Source: Prochloron sp965198675 (GTDB lineage Bacteria > Cyanobacteriota > Cyanobacteriia > Cyanobacteriales > Prochloraceae). Taken from it: DNA of 64,000 nt. The DNA is taken from positions 4,588,001-4,652,000 of the forward strand of contig OZ240666.1 of assembly GCA_965198675.1 (NCBI GenBank), read 5' to 3'. A program made the position numbers and the translations under genes. Of the stretch, positions 52,228 through 60,948 are shown piece by piece. Positions within the stretch are counted from its first letter, which is position 1. Each line of letters begins with the position of its first letter. The notes under the pieces were generated by a model. The model was given only the letters and a program-made list of their open reading frames with translations. It was not told the origin of the DNA and made no database searches.

Positions 52228-53163
52228 ATGCGCATTGCCAAAAATATTATCGAACTTGTGGGTGGGACTCCCTTAGTGCAGTTAAATCGCATTCCCGCTG
52301 AAGAGGGCTGCCTAGCTCAAATTTTGGTAAAATTGGAAGGCATGAACCCAGCAGCTTCTGTGAAAGACCGCATTGGTGTGAATATGATAAATGCGGCAGA
52401 GGGAGAAGGTCTCATTAGCCCCGGTAAGACTATTTTAGTGGAACCAACCTCGGGAAATACGGGCATTGCTCTGGCAATGGCAGCGGCAGCAAAAGGCTAT
52501 AAGCTGATTTTGACCATGCCAGAGACTATGAGTAAAGAACGACGGGCCATGCTGCAAGCTTATGGAGCGCAGTTAGAACTAACTCCGGGCAGCGAAGGAA
52601 TGCAAGGCTGTATTAAGCGTGCCCAAGGGATAGTAGAAGCCACTCCCAATGCTTATATGCTGCAACAGTTTAATAACCCAGCTAACCCGGAGATTCATAG
52701 CAGTACTACGGCTGAAGAGATTTGGGCAGATACAGATGGGCAGGTAGACTTTTTAGTCGCGGGAATCGGCACTGGTGGAACCATTACTGGGGTGGCAGAA
52801 GTAATTAAAAAATACAAGAAGTCTTTTCAGGCGATCGCTGTGGAACCCGCCAACAGCCACGTTTTATCTGGAGGCAGTGCCGGACCCCATAAAATTCAGG
52901 GTATCGGGGCGGGTTTTGTTCCCGAAGTACTCAAGGTGGATCTCATTGACGAAGTAATTACTGTCACCGACGAGGAAGCTTTCTTTTACGGTCGTCGTTT
53001 AGCTAGGGACGAAGGACTGCTTTCGGGTATTTCTACTGGTGCTGCTTTGTGCGCTGCCATCAGGGTTGGTCGCCGTCCGGTAAATCGAGATAAGATGATC
53101 GTGATGATTCAGCCTAGCTTTGGGGAACGCTATCTCAGCACCCCTTTGTTTCTCCATGATTGA
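52228..53163 (+). CDS. cysK: Cysteine synthase (O-acetylserine sulfhydrylase)
   Basis: This PLP enzyme makes cysteine from O-acetylserine and sulfide. The internal lysine sits in LEGMNPAASVKDRIGVNMIN, the substrate loop is VEPTSGNTGIALAMAAAAKG, and phosphate binding is GIGTGGTITGVAEVIKKY. LLSGISTGAAL precedes the end. The 311-residue length fits. CysK and CysM are hard to separate; the KIQGIGAGFVPEVL segment favours the CysK type. Confidence 0.95.
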   Translation: MRIAKNIIELVGGTPLVQLNRIPAEEGCLAQILVKLEGMNPAASVKDRIGVNMINAAEGEGLISPGKTILVEPTSGNTGIALAMAAAAKGYKLILTMPETMSKERRAMLQAYGAQLELTPGSEGMQGCIKRAQGIVEATPNAYMLQQFNNPANPEIHSSTTAEEIWADTDGQVDFLVAGIGTGGTITGVAEVIKKYKKSFQAIAVEPANSHVLSGGSAGPHKIQGIGAGFVPEVLKVDLIDEVITVTDEEAFFYGRRLARDEGLLSGISTGAALCAAIRVGRRPVNRDKMIVMIQPSFGERYLSTPLFLHD

Positions 53164-53359
53164 GTCTCTTAGTTTCCTACAAAAGCCTTCTTGTACTCTT
53201 GGAAGAAGAAGATATCAAATGAAGATAGAAAAAAGATTGAGAATATCGTAAAAAGCAGTAATAGCTTTGAGACTCTTGCTTCTCTGGGAAGATGGGATTA
53301 GTTAAAAATTCAGGGTAACCGCAAGAAAACAGTTAACAATTTCTACTAGGAGAAAACTG

Positions 53360-54223
53360 ATGAATTGCATCATTCACCGCAGGGCGCAGTTTTCAGCGAG
53401 TCGTAGGTATTGGTTGCCAGAACTAGATGAAGCGGAAAACCTGCAGCGCTTTGGCCCTTGCAGTCGCTTTCCGGGACACGGACACAACTACGTTCTGTTT
53501 GTCTCCCGAGCTGGAGAATTAGATCGCTATGGGATGGTGCAAAATTTTTCGGTAATCAAGCAGATAATTAAGACAGAAGTAATTAGGCAATTAGACTATG
53601 CTTATCTAAACGATGTCTGGCCGGAATTTCAGCAAACCTTACCAACAACGGAAAATATTGCTCGGGCGATCTGGCACCGACTAGCTTCCCATTTACCGCT
53701 AGTCCAGATTCAATTGTTTGAACATCCCGAACTTTGGGCTGATTATCGAGGAAACGGTATGGAAGCATCTCTGACTCTTAAAACCCATTTTAGTGCAGCT
53801 CATCGTCTGGCTCTTCCGGAACTGAGCTACGAGGAAAATTGCGAAATTTACGGTAAATGCGCCCGTAGTCACGGGCATAATTACCATCTGGAAGTCTCCG
53901 TAACTGGTGAAATTGACCCCCGTACCGGAATGCTGGTGGATCTGGGGGCTTTGCAGCGGGCGATCGATGAACTTGTGCTGGAACCATTGGATCACACTTT
54001 CTTGAACAAAGATATTTCTTACTTTGGGGCAGTTGTACCCACAGCGGAAAATATCGCTCTTTATATCGCGAGACTGTTGACAGAACCAATTCGAGAACTT
54101 GGGGCTGAACTGGAAAAAGTAAAACTGATTGAAAGTCCCAATAATTCCTGCGAAATTTACTGCCGCAGCAGTTCCCAAAATACCGATGCAGCAAGGGAAA
54201 GGGAACTAATTTTAGCTGGCTGA
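53360..54223 (+). CDS. Tandem 6-pyruvoyl/6-carboxytetrahydropterin synthase-fold protein
   Basis: Two PTPS/QueD domains are joined. The second (from residue about 137) is complete: HFSAAHRLALPELSYEENCE has the first zinc His, YGKCARSHGHNYHLEVSVTG has the catalytic Cys and two zinc His, and LDHTFLNKD and PTAENIALYIARLL follow. The first domain has FSASRRYWLPELDEAENLQR, with Arg where the first zinc His should be, but keeps GHGHNYVLFV and PTTENIARAIW; it is probably non-catalytic. Such double proteins occur in cyanobacteria, perhaps for pterin glycoside or queuosine precursors. A good AGGAG lies before the ATG. Confidence 0.88.
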   Translation: MNCIIHRRAQFSASRRYWLPELDEAENLQRFGPCSRFPGHGHNYVLFVSRAGELDRYGMVQNFSVIKQIIKTEVIRQLDYAYLNDVWPEFQQTLPTTENIARAIWHRLASHLPLVQIQLFEHPELWADYRGNGMEASLTLKTHFSAAHRLALPELSYEENCEIYGKCARSHGHNYHLEVSVTGEIDPRTGMLVDLGALQRAIDELVLEPLDHTFLNKDISYFGAVVPTAENIALYIARLLTEPIRELGAELEKVKLIESPNNSCEIYCRSSSQNTDAARERELILAG

Positions 54224-54395
54224 AGGCAAAGGAATTTGAGGGACAATATAAAGTATTGTTAAGAGCATTATAACCAGTTTGAGCTAACCATCGAAACTCT
54301 TTGATAAGATGGGCAAAGGTTAGTCAGCCTGCTTTTCTCTTGCGGCTGTCTTCCATGCAATCAAATGTCCATTTTAACAAAAGGATAGGTAAAAT

Positions 54396-54839
54396 ATGGA
54401 ATCTAAAGTCGAAACCAAGGTGGCTGAAGAGCAAAAACCTTCAAGTTTGAATACCAATCCACCAGGACCCATGGTCACTCAGCCAGAGACATCCCCTGAA
54501 GAGTCTTGGCAAGATACCCTGGAACCAATGGTAGAATTTTTGAAGCAGTTTCCTGATGAGGGAAGCAAATTGTTCTTGGCTTACAAACAACCTCTGCTCT
54601 ATGTCATGCTGATGATCCTGGCTATCATCGCTGTCTATCTCACCTTAGCAGTTCTAGAGGCCATTAACCGCATTCCCCTATGTGAACCGCTGTTTGAATT
54701 AGTTGGGATAGGTTACAGCTGTTGGTTTGTAGTTCGCTATCTCATTAAAGAGCCAAATCGGAAGGAATTAAAAGCAGAGTTGAACGATCTGAAAACAGTA
54801 ATCATAGGCAAAATTGAGGATACTTATGATAAACAATAG
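54396..54839 (+). CDS. CAAD-domain (CURT1-like) thylakoid membrane protein
   Basis: The 147-residue protein has an acidic/proline-rich N-terminus, then the CAAD domain: two adjacent helices (YVMLMILAIIAVYLTLAVLE and LFELVGIGYSCWFVVRYLI) flanked by amphipathic helices, ending RKELKAELNDLKTVIIGKI. This layout matches cyanobacterial homologues of plant CURT1, which bend thylakoid margins. GxGYxxWFxxRYL is the most characteristic motif. Confidence 0.88.
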   Translation: MESKVETKVAEEQKPSSLNTNPPGPMVTQPETSPEESWQDTLEPMVEFLKQFPDEGSKLFLAYKQPLLYVMLMILAIIAVYLTLAVLEAINRIPLCEPLFELVGIGYSCWFVVRYLIKEPNRKELKAELNDLKTVIIGKIEDTYDKQ

Positions 54840-54921
54840 TTTATTGCTTGAGTGAGGATGGTAGGGACACGAAGGGGAAGACTTGGAAGGACTGGTAGGA
54901 TATTGAACTTGCTGACTCCCC

Positions 54922-55182
54922 TTGTCCCTTTCCCTGCCGTGCCCCTACAAAATCTGTTGTGGGGTTAATTTTTGCAGGTGGTTACATCGACTGGTTATTG
55001 TCTGGTCGAGGGAGGATGACTGTTATCTAGTACATTTTCCTGATTTCCCTGAGCAGAAATACCGCACTCATGGTAACACCTATGAAGAAGCGGCAAGGAA
55101 TGGACAGGAAGTTCTGCAACTCTTACTTGAGGAGGATGGCTTAGATCATGTCCGCTTAATTAGTTACGATATCTTATCATGA
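54922..55182 (+). CDS. HicB-like antitoxin domain protein
   Basis: The conserved part is LHRLVIVWSREDDCYLVHFP, DFPEQKYRTHGNTYEEAARN and GQEVLQLLLEEDG, the HicB partial RNase-H fold with its (Y)xVxxPDxP motif. The 20 residues before it are encoded by a GCCGTGCCCCTAC repeat, so the true start is uncertain and the gene may have lost its native 5' end. No HicA toxin gene is seen alongside. It may be an orphan antitoxin. Confidence 0.7.
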   Translation: MSLSLPCPYKICCGVNFCRWLHRLVIVWSREDDCYLVHFPDFPEQKYRTHGNTYEEAARNGQEVLQLLLEEDGLDHVRLISYDILS

Positions 55183-55353
55183 GTGCAATTGAGTACAACC
55201 AATGATATCAAGGTAATTTAGCGAATTATTAGGGTCGCGTTCGCCGGCTTTTTATGATAAGTGTTTAGCCGGACATGATATTACCCCTTCCCTTGCCAAG
55301 TTTTGATGTAGATTAGAGGTATAATATATGCATGTTGTTGTAGGAGAAATCGG

Positions 55354-55713
55354 ATGATAGAAGAAATTTCCGTCTCCGCAGATAATGTCATTGGTTTTTG
55401 TATTGCTGGGAAGGTGGAAAAACAAGACATGACCAAAGTTATTGAACGTATCAAGACTGTTCTAGCTAGTTGCGATACTTTCAACATTTATGTGGAAATC
55501 AAAGAGTTTGATGGGGTGTCATTGGGTGTTATTATCGAAAAAATCAAGGCATTTTCTACCATTACAAAATTTAAAAAGGAGGCGATCGTTTCCAGTAAAG
55601 AATGGCTCAAGAAATTGACTGCTATTGTAGATAAGTTATTCCCTAGTCATGATGTGAAGCATTTTTCTTTTGAGGAAAAACACCAGGCACTGACGTGGGT
55701 ACAAGAACCTTAG
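55354..55713 (+). CDS. SpoIIAA-like (STAS-fold) protein
   Basis: MIEEISVSADNVIGFCIAGK VEKQDMTKVIERIKTVLASC and the C-terminal VSSKEWLKKLTAIVDKLFPS HDVKHFSFEEKHQALTWV match the small SpoIIAA-like family (PF11964 type) widespread in cyanobacteria. The fold resembles STAS domains; no phosphorylatable serine can be assigned. Function is unknown. A HIP1-like GGCGATCG lies within. The upstream TATAATATATG may be its promoter. Confidence 0.85.
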   Translation: MIEEISVSADNVIGFCIAGKVEKQDMTKVIERIKTVLASCDTFNIYVEIKEFDGVSLGVIIEKIKAFSTITKFKKEAIVSSKEWLKKLTAIVDKLFPSHDVKHFSFEEKHQALTWVQEP

Positions 55714-55895
55714 CAATAGACTTGTTGGGTAGAGCTACCTTAGGGGCGCAGGGCGGGAATACCCCGCCGATGGCGCGGCGCCCTCCCTAACACAAATATC
55801 CGGGGTTGTTGGGTTTCGTTCCTCAACCCAACCTACGCCTCTCTTATCTTTCTCTGCGTACTCGGCGCCTCTGCGGTTTAATCAATGATTAAACA

Positions 55896-56984
55896 CTAAT
55901 TAGCAGCTAGTTCTGCCAACCGTTCTTGCTGGTCTTGAGAAATGCAAGCTTGAATAATTAGTTCTATTTCTCCTTCCAAGGCAGGAGTGAGGGTAAAATT
56001 GCGACCGAGTCTGTGATCCGTCACGCGATTATCCTTATAATTATAAGTGCGAATTTTTTCTGATCTAGCTCCTGTACCCACCTGAGAGCGTCGCATAGAA
56101 CTAACTTCTGCTCTTTGTTGGGATATTTTCATCTCGTACAGCTTAGCTCGCAGAATTTGCATAGCTCGTTCCCGGTTTTGTAACTGAGAGCGCTCCTCGG
56201 TACAGAAGATCCTAATTCCGGTAGGTTTGTGAAACAGGTCAACTGCTGTCTCTACTTTGTTCACGTTCTGTCCCCCAGCACCTCCAGAACGGGCCGTGGA
56301 AAGTTCAATCTCCTTAGGATCTATGGCTACTTCTACTTCATCTACTTCCGGCATTACTGCTACTGTAGCGGTAGAAGTATGAACTCTGCCTCCTGCTTCT
56401 GTGACCGGTACTCGCTGCACTCGGTGAACCCCTGCTTCAAACTTCAGCTTGCTGTAAACTTGCTCTCCTTGAATTTCCAGAATGGCTTCTTTAAAGCCCC
56501 CCATTTCTGCTAAAGACTCGCTTAAGAGCTTGACTTTCCAGCGTTGGGACTCTCCATAACGGGAGTACATGCGCACTAAATCTGCTGCCCAAATACTCGC
56601 CTCTTCTCCCCCAGTTCCGGCACGAATTTCTAACATGATATTCTTATCGTCATTGGGATCCCTGGGTAAGAGGAGAATTTTTAATTTTTGCTCTAAGTCT
56701 GCCAGTAGAGCTTGTAAGTCTCCCACTTCTTCTATTGCCATTTGCTTTAATTCAGGATCGCCGTTAGCTTCTTTGAGGATCTGTTGAGCACCCCTCAAGT
56801 CTTGCTGGGTTTTTTTCCAGGTTTCGTAGGTGGTAACGGTTTCCTCAAGAGTTGAACGAACCTTTTGCACTTTCACCAGTTCACTTGGGTTGGTGGCAAT
56901 ATCTGGATCGGCAAGGCGGCGGGTTAATTCGTGATAAGTTTGCTCTACGGATTGCAGTTTGTCTAGCAGGTAAGATTCAGCCAT
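55896..56984 (-). CDS. prfA: Peptide chain release factor 1
   Basis: RF1 ends translation at UAA and UAG. The 362-residue protein has the codon-recognition domain, with PAT-like specificity residues not individually checked, and the catalytic GGQ motif in TARSGGAGGQNVNKVETAVD. Other typical blocks are IRAGTGGEEASIWAADLVRM and GVHRVQRVPVTEAGGRVHTS. The start at 56984 (MAESYLLDKLQ) is chosen over 57032. It follows rpmE on the same strand, the usual cyanobacterial order. Confidence 0.97.
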   Translation of the reverse strand: MAESYLLDKLQSVEQTYHELTRRLADPDIATNPSELVKVQKVRSTLEETVTTYETWKKTQQDLRGAQQILKEANGDPELKQMAIEEVGDLQALLADLEQKLKILLLPRDPNDDKNIMLEIRAGTGGEEASIWAADLVRMYSRYGESQRWKVKLLSESLAEMGGFKEAILEIQGEQVYSKLKFEAGVHRVQRVPVTEAGGRVHTSTATVAVMPEVDEVEVAIDPKEIELSTARSGGAGGQNVNKVETAVDLFHKPTGIRIFCTEERSQLQNRERAMQILRAKLYEMKISQQRAEVSSMRRSQVGTGARSEKIRTYNYKDNRVTDHRLGRNFTLTPALEGEIELIIQACISQDQQERLAELAAN

Positions 56985-57059
56985 GGAATTTGTCGATTTG
57001 GAGTAAAATTGGACTCCCCGGCACGAAACCATGCTGGGGGAATAGGAGGGACAAATCTG

Positions 57060-57302
57060 CTATTTTTCTGCTGCAACCTCCGTTTCTTCGCTAGTATCCA
57101 GCATACCGTATTTGCGCAGGAAGCGATCGACCCTTCCTTCGGTGTCGATGATTTTCTGGGTTCCGGTGTAAAAAGGATGGTTCCCTGACCAGACCTCAAC
57201 GTTAATTTCCGGTTGAGTGGAACCGACGGTCATAATCACTTCACCGTTGCAGATGACTTTTGCTTCCGGGTACCATTGTGGATGAATTCCTTGTTTTGCC
57301 AC
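57060..57302 (-). CDS. rpmE: 50S ribosomal protein L31
   Basis: MAKQGIHPQWYPEAKVICNG, GSTQPEINVEVWSGNHPFYT and GTQKIIDTEGRVDRFLRKYG are diagnostic of L31. Only one Cys (ICNG) of the zinc-binding set is present, so this is the zinc-free (C-minus) type usual in cyanobacteria. A TATCAAGGAGGATAA sequence ahead of the ATG provides a strong ribosome-binding site. prfA follows. Confidence 0.97.
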   Translation of the reverse strand: MAKQGIHPQWYPEAKVICNGEVIMTVGSTQPEINVEVWSGNHPFYTGTQKIIDTEGRVDRFLRKYGMLDTSEETEVAAEK

Positions 57303-57321
57303 GTTTATCCTCCTTGATATA

Positions 57322-58152
57322 TTAATTTTCCCATTTTATACTTCTTTTGCCCATCCAAACAGCAAGTATTCCGAGAAATACCAATCCGGTGACTCCAGCG
57401 AGGGGATTGCCGTCTACCCCAGTAATCCAGGGTGAAATCTTGTTACTATAGGTTACTAGTTCCCCCACATTAATGATATAGTAGGCCCAGACTGAACCAC
57501 CGTGAAGTCCTATGGCTATGCCTAAACGTCCGCGACGTCCCCGCTTTGCCCAAACTAAAGTTAATCCCAATAGTACTAAACTGGGAAACTGGGGTAGAGT
57601 GCGAATTACCTCCCCAATTGGTTTGAGGAAGTGCAGCAGGGCAAAAATAATAGCATTTAGCCAAGAGGATCTAGACTGAGAGTAGTCTCGTTGCAACTCG
57701 TCAAACAACCAACCTCGAAAGAGCAGTTCTTCGGCGAAAGCAACCCCCAAAGCAGTGAGCACTCCTTCCCCTATTACTCGTACCAACCCCATAGGAGGAG
57801 ACTGAAACTGCACCCATCCCACCAATGCTTCCAGGATAAATAAGCCACTGGTGAATAATAAGCCAGTACAGAGTCCATTGAGAAAATCTATCCCATTGAG
57901 TCTCGTCCACTGTAAACCATAGTGGGAAAGCAATTGGCTTTCTTCATGGACATGTTTTCCCCAAAACTGGAGTAGGAGAAGAAAGTCGGCGAAGAGCAAT
58001 CCCATGGTTAAAATTGTCAAGTGATTGCTATCTCCTGGGTAATATAGGTAAATGGGTGCTGCTAATGGTAGCCAGAGCAGGAGTAAGGCTATGATAAACA
58101 ACCCTAACCTCCCTGGTGCAGGGTATTGAGCGATTTGGTGAAACTTTTTCAA
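57322..58152 (-). CDS. CPBP family intramembrane metalloprotease
   Basis: About eight hydrophobic helices surround the CPBP (CAAX protease and bacteriocin-processing) motif: GVAFAEELLFRGWLFDELQR has the catalytic EE-x3-R, NAIIFALLHF the Phe-x-x-x-His, and GLTLVWAKRG with IGLHGGSVWAYYIINVGEL the last conserved His/Asn. The first helix is LFIIALLLLWLPLAAPIYL. Substrates of cyanobacterial CPBP proteins are unknown. It lies upstream of rpmE on the same strand with 19 bp between, but is probably a separate unit. Confidence 0.9.
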   Translation of the reverse strand: MKKFHQIAQYPAPGRLGLFIIALLLLWLPLAAPIYLYYPGDSNHLTILTMGLLFADFLLLLQFWGKHVHEESQLLSHYGLQWTRLNGIDFLNGLCTGLLFTSGLFILEALVGWVQFQSPPMGLVRVIGEGVLTALGVAFAEELLFRGWLFDELQRDYSQSRSSWLNAIIFALLHFLKPIGEVIRTLPQFPSLVLLGLTLVWAKRGRRGRLGIAIGLHGGSVWAYYIINVGELVTYSNKISPWITGVDGNPLAGVTGLVFLGILAVWMGKRSIKWEN

Positions 58153-58300
58153 TAATTACCAAAATAGAGGTTAACGACTTCTTTCCTCACCCGCCCGCGA
58201 ATAAACGGTATCGCCTTACTTGCTCGTGGCAAGGCGTAGGCAATGCCCACCCTACGAACTGGTCACTGGTCACTGGTCACTGAAGAAGCTGGTAACTGTT

Positions 58301-58594
58301 TTAGTCGTCTGGTTCGATTGTGCTGGTTAAACCGTGATTTCTGAGGGTTTCGCAATAGAACTCTGCATGTTCTAAAGCACAGGTAATCACTAAAGCGATA
58401 CCATTAGTGTGTGCTTCCATCATAATGTCTACTGCCTGGGGCTGAGTCAAACCCGCTACAGTTTGTATTAATACCTGAACAACATACTCCATAGGCGTAA
58501 AATCATCGTTATGGAGTAAAACGCGATAGCGAGGGGCAGGTTTACGAATAGTAGATGTAGATGCAGAGGGCTTTTCCAGAGTTTCAATAGGCAT
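58301..58594 (-). CDS. clpS: ATP-dependent Clp protease adaptor ClpS
   Basis: ClpS delivers N-degron substrates to ClpC/ClpP. The 97-residue protein carries the core YRVLLHNDDFTPMEYVVQVL with the NDD(F/Y)TPMEYV substrate pocket, AVDIMMEAHTNGIALVITCA and LEHAEFYCETLRNHGL. These match ClpS1-type cyanobacterial sequences. It is divergent from the alpha/beta hydrolase across a 240-bp spacer with RNA-like structure. Confidence 0.95.
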   Translation of the reverse strand: MPIETLEKPSASTSTIRKPAPRYRVLLHNDDFTPMEYVVQVLIQTVAGLTQPQAVDIMMEAHTNGIALVITCALEHAEFYCETLRNHGLTSTIEPDD

Positions 58595-58689
58595 TAATTA
58601 CCTCCATTACTTAAATAACATAAAAGTATGCGATAAATAATATTTAGTTGTATTACATAGTATTTGGTGGGGGAGTAGGGCCTGCACGG

Positions 58690-58790
58690 GAATCAATTAG
58701 TTCACCTTTGGTGGACTTCCCTTATGAGCCAGCAATTTAGATTAAGGGCAGGTGACCAGCGAAGTCCTAAACTGGTGTATAAGCTCCATT
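58690..58790. ncRNA. Candidate structured RNA between clpS and the hydrolase gene
   Basis: Several complementary segments lie close together: GTTCACCTTTGGTGGAC forms a hairpin at about 58709-58725. GGACTTC there can instead pair with GAAGTCC at about 58762-58768, with CCTTAT/ATTAAGG inside. CCTGC at 58691 can pair with GCAGG at 58749. The mutually exclusive pairings look switch-like. No known RNA family is recognised and the strand is uncertain. Confidence 0.3.
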
Positions 58791-58835
58791 ATAGACTAGA
58801 ATAGAATTGTTGACATTATTTAATAAATCTTAACA

Positions 58836-59789
58836 ATGCAAGCAAGTCCAGTAATAGGAGAAGATAACATTCCCGGCGCTTATTGGCAGTGGCGGGGACA
58901 TTCAATTTACTATGTTCAAGGGGGTCAGCAACATTCTGATAGACCGCCCCTATTGCTAGTTCACGGGTTTGGGGCATCCACGGATCATTGGCGGAAGAAT
59001 ATTGCTCAATTGAAGGAAGATTTTAGGGTGTGGGCTATCGACTTGTTGGGGTTTGGGCGCTCCGCAAAACCCACCCCCAAGGTCCCCCTCCTGGGAGGGG
59101 GAAAGGGGGTGGGTAATTTGTGGCGGGATCAACTCCAAGATTTCATTACTACAGTCATTGGGGAACCTGTTGTCTTAGGGGGGAATTCTTTGGGGGGTTA
59201 TGCTAGTTTGTGCGTCGCCGCCCAGTGCTCTCAATCCGTTGTGGGTTTGGTTTTGTTAAATAGTGCTGGTCCTTTTACAGAGTCAACAGCTCCCAAAAGT
59301 AATTTCGGCAATAAAATAGTCCGCTGGGTTTTCTTGCAACCCTGGGCGAGTTATCTCTTATTTCAGTATTTGCGACGGAAAAAGACAATTCGCAAAACCT
59401 TAGAGAAGGTTTATTGGGACCGTACTGCTGTGACGGATAGACTGGTGGAGGAAATTTATCGTCCTTCTTGTGACAAAGGAGCATTGCAAGTCTTTGCTTC
59501 TGTTTTCCAGACTCCCCAAGGAGAAAAAGTGGATGTGTTGTTACAGCAGTTAAACTGTCCTTTGTTAATGTTGTGGGGGGAAAAAGACCCTTGGATGAAT
59601 GTTACAGAAAGAAGTCCAAAGTTTCGTCACCATTATCCCAGTTTAACGGAACATTACCTGGAAGCAGGACATTGTCCCCATGACGAAGTACCTGAACAGG
59701 TGAATGGTTTGATTCGTTCCTGGGTCTTGTCTAATATAGCAGTTAGCAGTTACCAGTTACCAGTGAGCGAGTACCATGACCAGTACTAA
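58836..59789 (+). CDS. Alpha/beta hydrolase with an in-frame palindromic repeat
   Basis: The canonical fold is present. PPLLLVHGFGASTDHWRKNI is the oxyanion HG, WAIDLLGFGRSAKP follows, the nucleophile elbow is VVLGGNSLGGYASLCVAAQC (GNSLGG), LLMLWGEKDPWMN carries the acid, and LEAGHCPHDEVPE the catalytic His. It resembles plant and cyanobacterial pheophytinase-like hydrolases in overall sequence. Residues 79-93 (PTPKVPLLGGGKGVG) come from the CCCTCCTGGGAGGG palindrome at 59069-59115, placed between beta-4 and the elbow without a frameshift. The C-terminus (VSSYQLPVSEYHDQY) is encoded by CAGTTAC heptamer repeats. Confidence 0.9.
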   Translation: MQASPVIGEDNIPGAYWQWRGHSIYYVQGGQQHSDRPPLLLVHGFGASTDHWRKNIAQLKEDFRVWAIDLLGFGRSAKPTPKVPLLGGGKGVGNLWRDQLQDFITTVIGEPVVLGGNSLGGYASLCVAAQCSQSVVGLVLLNSAGPFTESTAPKSNFGNKIVRWVFLQPWASYLLFQYLRRKKTIRKTLEKVYWDRTAVTDRLVEEIYRPSCDKGALQVFASVFQTPQGEKVDVLLQQLNCPLLMLWGEKDPWMNVTERSPKFRHHYPSLTEHYLEAGHCPHDEVPEQVNGLIRSWVLSNIAVSSYQLPVSEYHDQY

Positions 59790-59884
59790 TTTTAGGAATC
59801 TCCTGAAAGCTTTAAATAGTTTGATTCGTTCTTAGGTTTTGTCTAATATGTAGCAAAGGCTAATCTCAAGGGAAGATCAAACCA

Positions 59885-60413
59885 ATGACAGTGCGGCAAC
59901 CTCGTTATAGTAAAGAAGAATTTGCCCAACGTGGCGATCGCATTTACGAGGTGCAAAGCGTAAAGCCCCCGTATTTTAATCGGGGGATATAAGCGCAAGC
60001 TGAATTTATTCAGCCGTAGTATAATCAAAAAGGTTGGACCCACCCCCATCCCCTCCTGGGAGGGGAGCAACCCACCCCCCAACCCCCCTCCTGGAAGGGG
60101 GGCTACGGGGGGTGGGTGGGCTAGGCAATGTAAGACGGGGTTTCCCGAAGGGTTGCTGCTTAAATCCCGAATCCCCCGTGTTTTAACCGGGGGAGTGGAT
60201 CAAGAAACTCAAGTACGTTCCCTGGTTGAAGCAGGCAATCATGGGAAAATTGTCGCGATTGATATAGAAACAGGCGCTTTTGAAGTTGCCGACATTACTA
60301 TCGCAGCAACTGATGGACTTTATGAGCGATATCCCGATGCTCAACCCTGGGTGATTCGGATTGGACATCGCGCTGTCTACCGTTTTGGTTCCCGGAGTCT
60401 GAAGAAATTATGA
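59885..60413 (+). pseudogene. Small antitoxin-like gene interrupted by an IS605-type element
   Basis: The first part (MTVRQPRYSKEEFAQRGDRI YE) ends at 59955. The second resumes at about 60206 with TQVRSLVEAGNHGKIVAIDI and EVADITIAATDGLYERYPDA, then QPWVIRIGHRAVYRFGSRSL. Together they form a familiar small cyanobacterial protein of about 90 residues that precedes a clan AA aspartic protease gene. The element at 59958-60200 separates the halves. The stop TGA overlaps the ATG of the protease gene. Confidence 0.75.
59958..60200. mobile_element. Non-autonomous IS200/IS605-like element with two end hairpins
   Basis: Two similar hairpins mark the ends: CCCCCGTATTTTAATCGGGG at 59966 and CCCCCGTGTTTTAACCGGGG at 60173. 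The left one is followed by GAATTTATTCAGCCGTAGTA, a sequence I associate with IS200/IS605 ends in cyanobacteria. No transposase gene is inside; the interior holds two CCCCTCC...GGAGGGG palindromes (60039-60113). The whole is about 240 bp and splits a gene. Confidence 0.7.
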
Positions 60414-60783
60414 TGCAAGGCTTCGTTAATCAGAATTGTGAAGCCATGATTCGGATTGCGGTAGGTCATCTGATACTCCCAAACGCATGGTTGAGGCAGT
60501 GATTGACACAGGCTTTACGGGGTTTTTGTCTCTTCCATTCTCTACCATCTCCTCTCTTGGTTTGCCCTGGATATTTCGTGACGTTGGGACATTAGGTGAT
60601 GGCAGTGAAGTCATCTTTGATATGTACCGCGCAACCGTAATTTGGGATGGTCAACTCCGAGTTGTTGATGTGGCAGAATCCGATGCAGATCCACTTGTGG
60701 GGATGGGTTTGTTGTATGGATTCGAGATTGAAATTGAGGCAATCGAAGGCGGCATGGTTACGATTGAAGCCTTGGAGTCGTGA
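60410..60783 (+). pseudogene. Clan AA aspartic protease gene with a frameshift
   Basis: The start MMQGFVNQNCEAMIRIAVG is followed, in the next frame, by SDTPKRMVEAVIDTGFTGFL SLPFSTISSLGLP and ADPLVGMGLLYGFEIEIE. The DTGFTG motif is the retroviral-type aspartic protease active site, and the GMxLL motif the second hallmark. One base seems to be missing in GGTCATCTGATAC near 60470. The downstream piece alone, starting at 60487, keeps the catalytic motif and could be translated. It is translationally coupled to the interrupted upstream gene. Confidence 0.75.
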
Positions 60784-60948
60784 GAATTACTATGGTCTAA
60801 CAACCTGGTTTCATAGCTCCTCATTATCCAATTGAGCAATTGGATAGCAATTAGTGTTAACCTAAAAGTGAGACATTCCGTGAGCAGCTCCAAATCATGT
60901 CATCAGCAGCTATTGCTACCGTGGTGAAGATTAGGTCGTCTTTTCATT
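60784..60948. other. Spacer with a fragment of an AMP-binding enzyme gene
   Basis: AAAGTGAGACATTCCGTGAG at about 60862 matches the beginning of the fragment at 62687, showing two copies of the same debris. No gene is intact. Confidence 0.45.
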
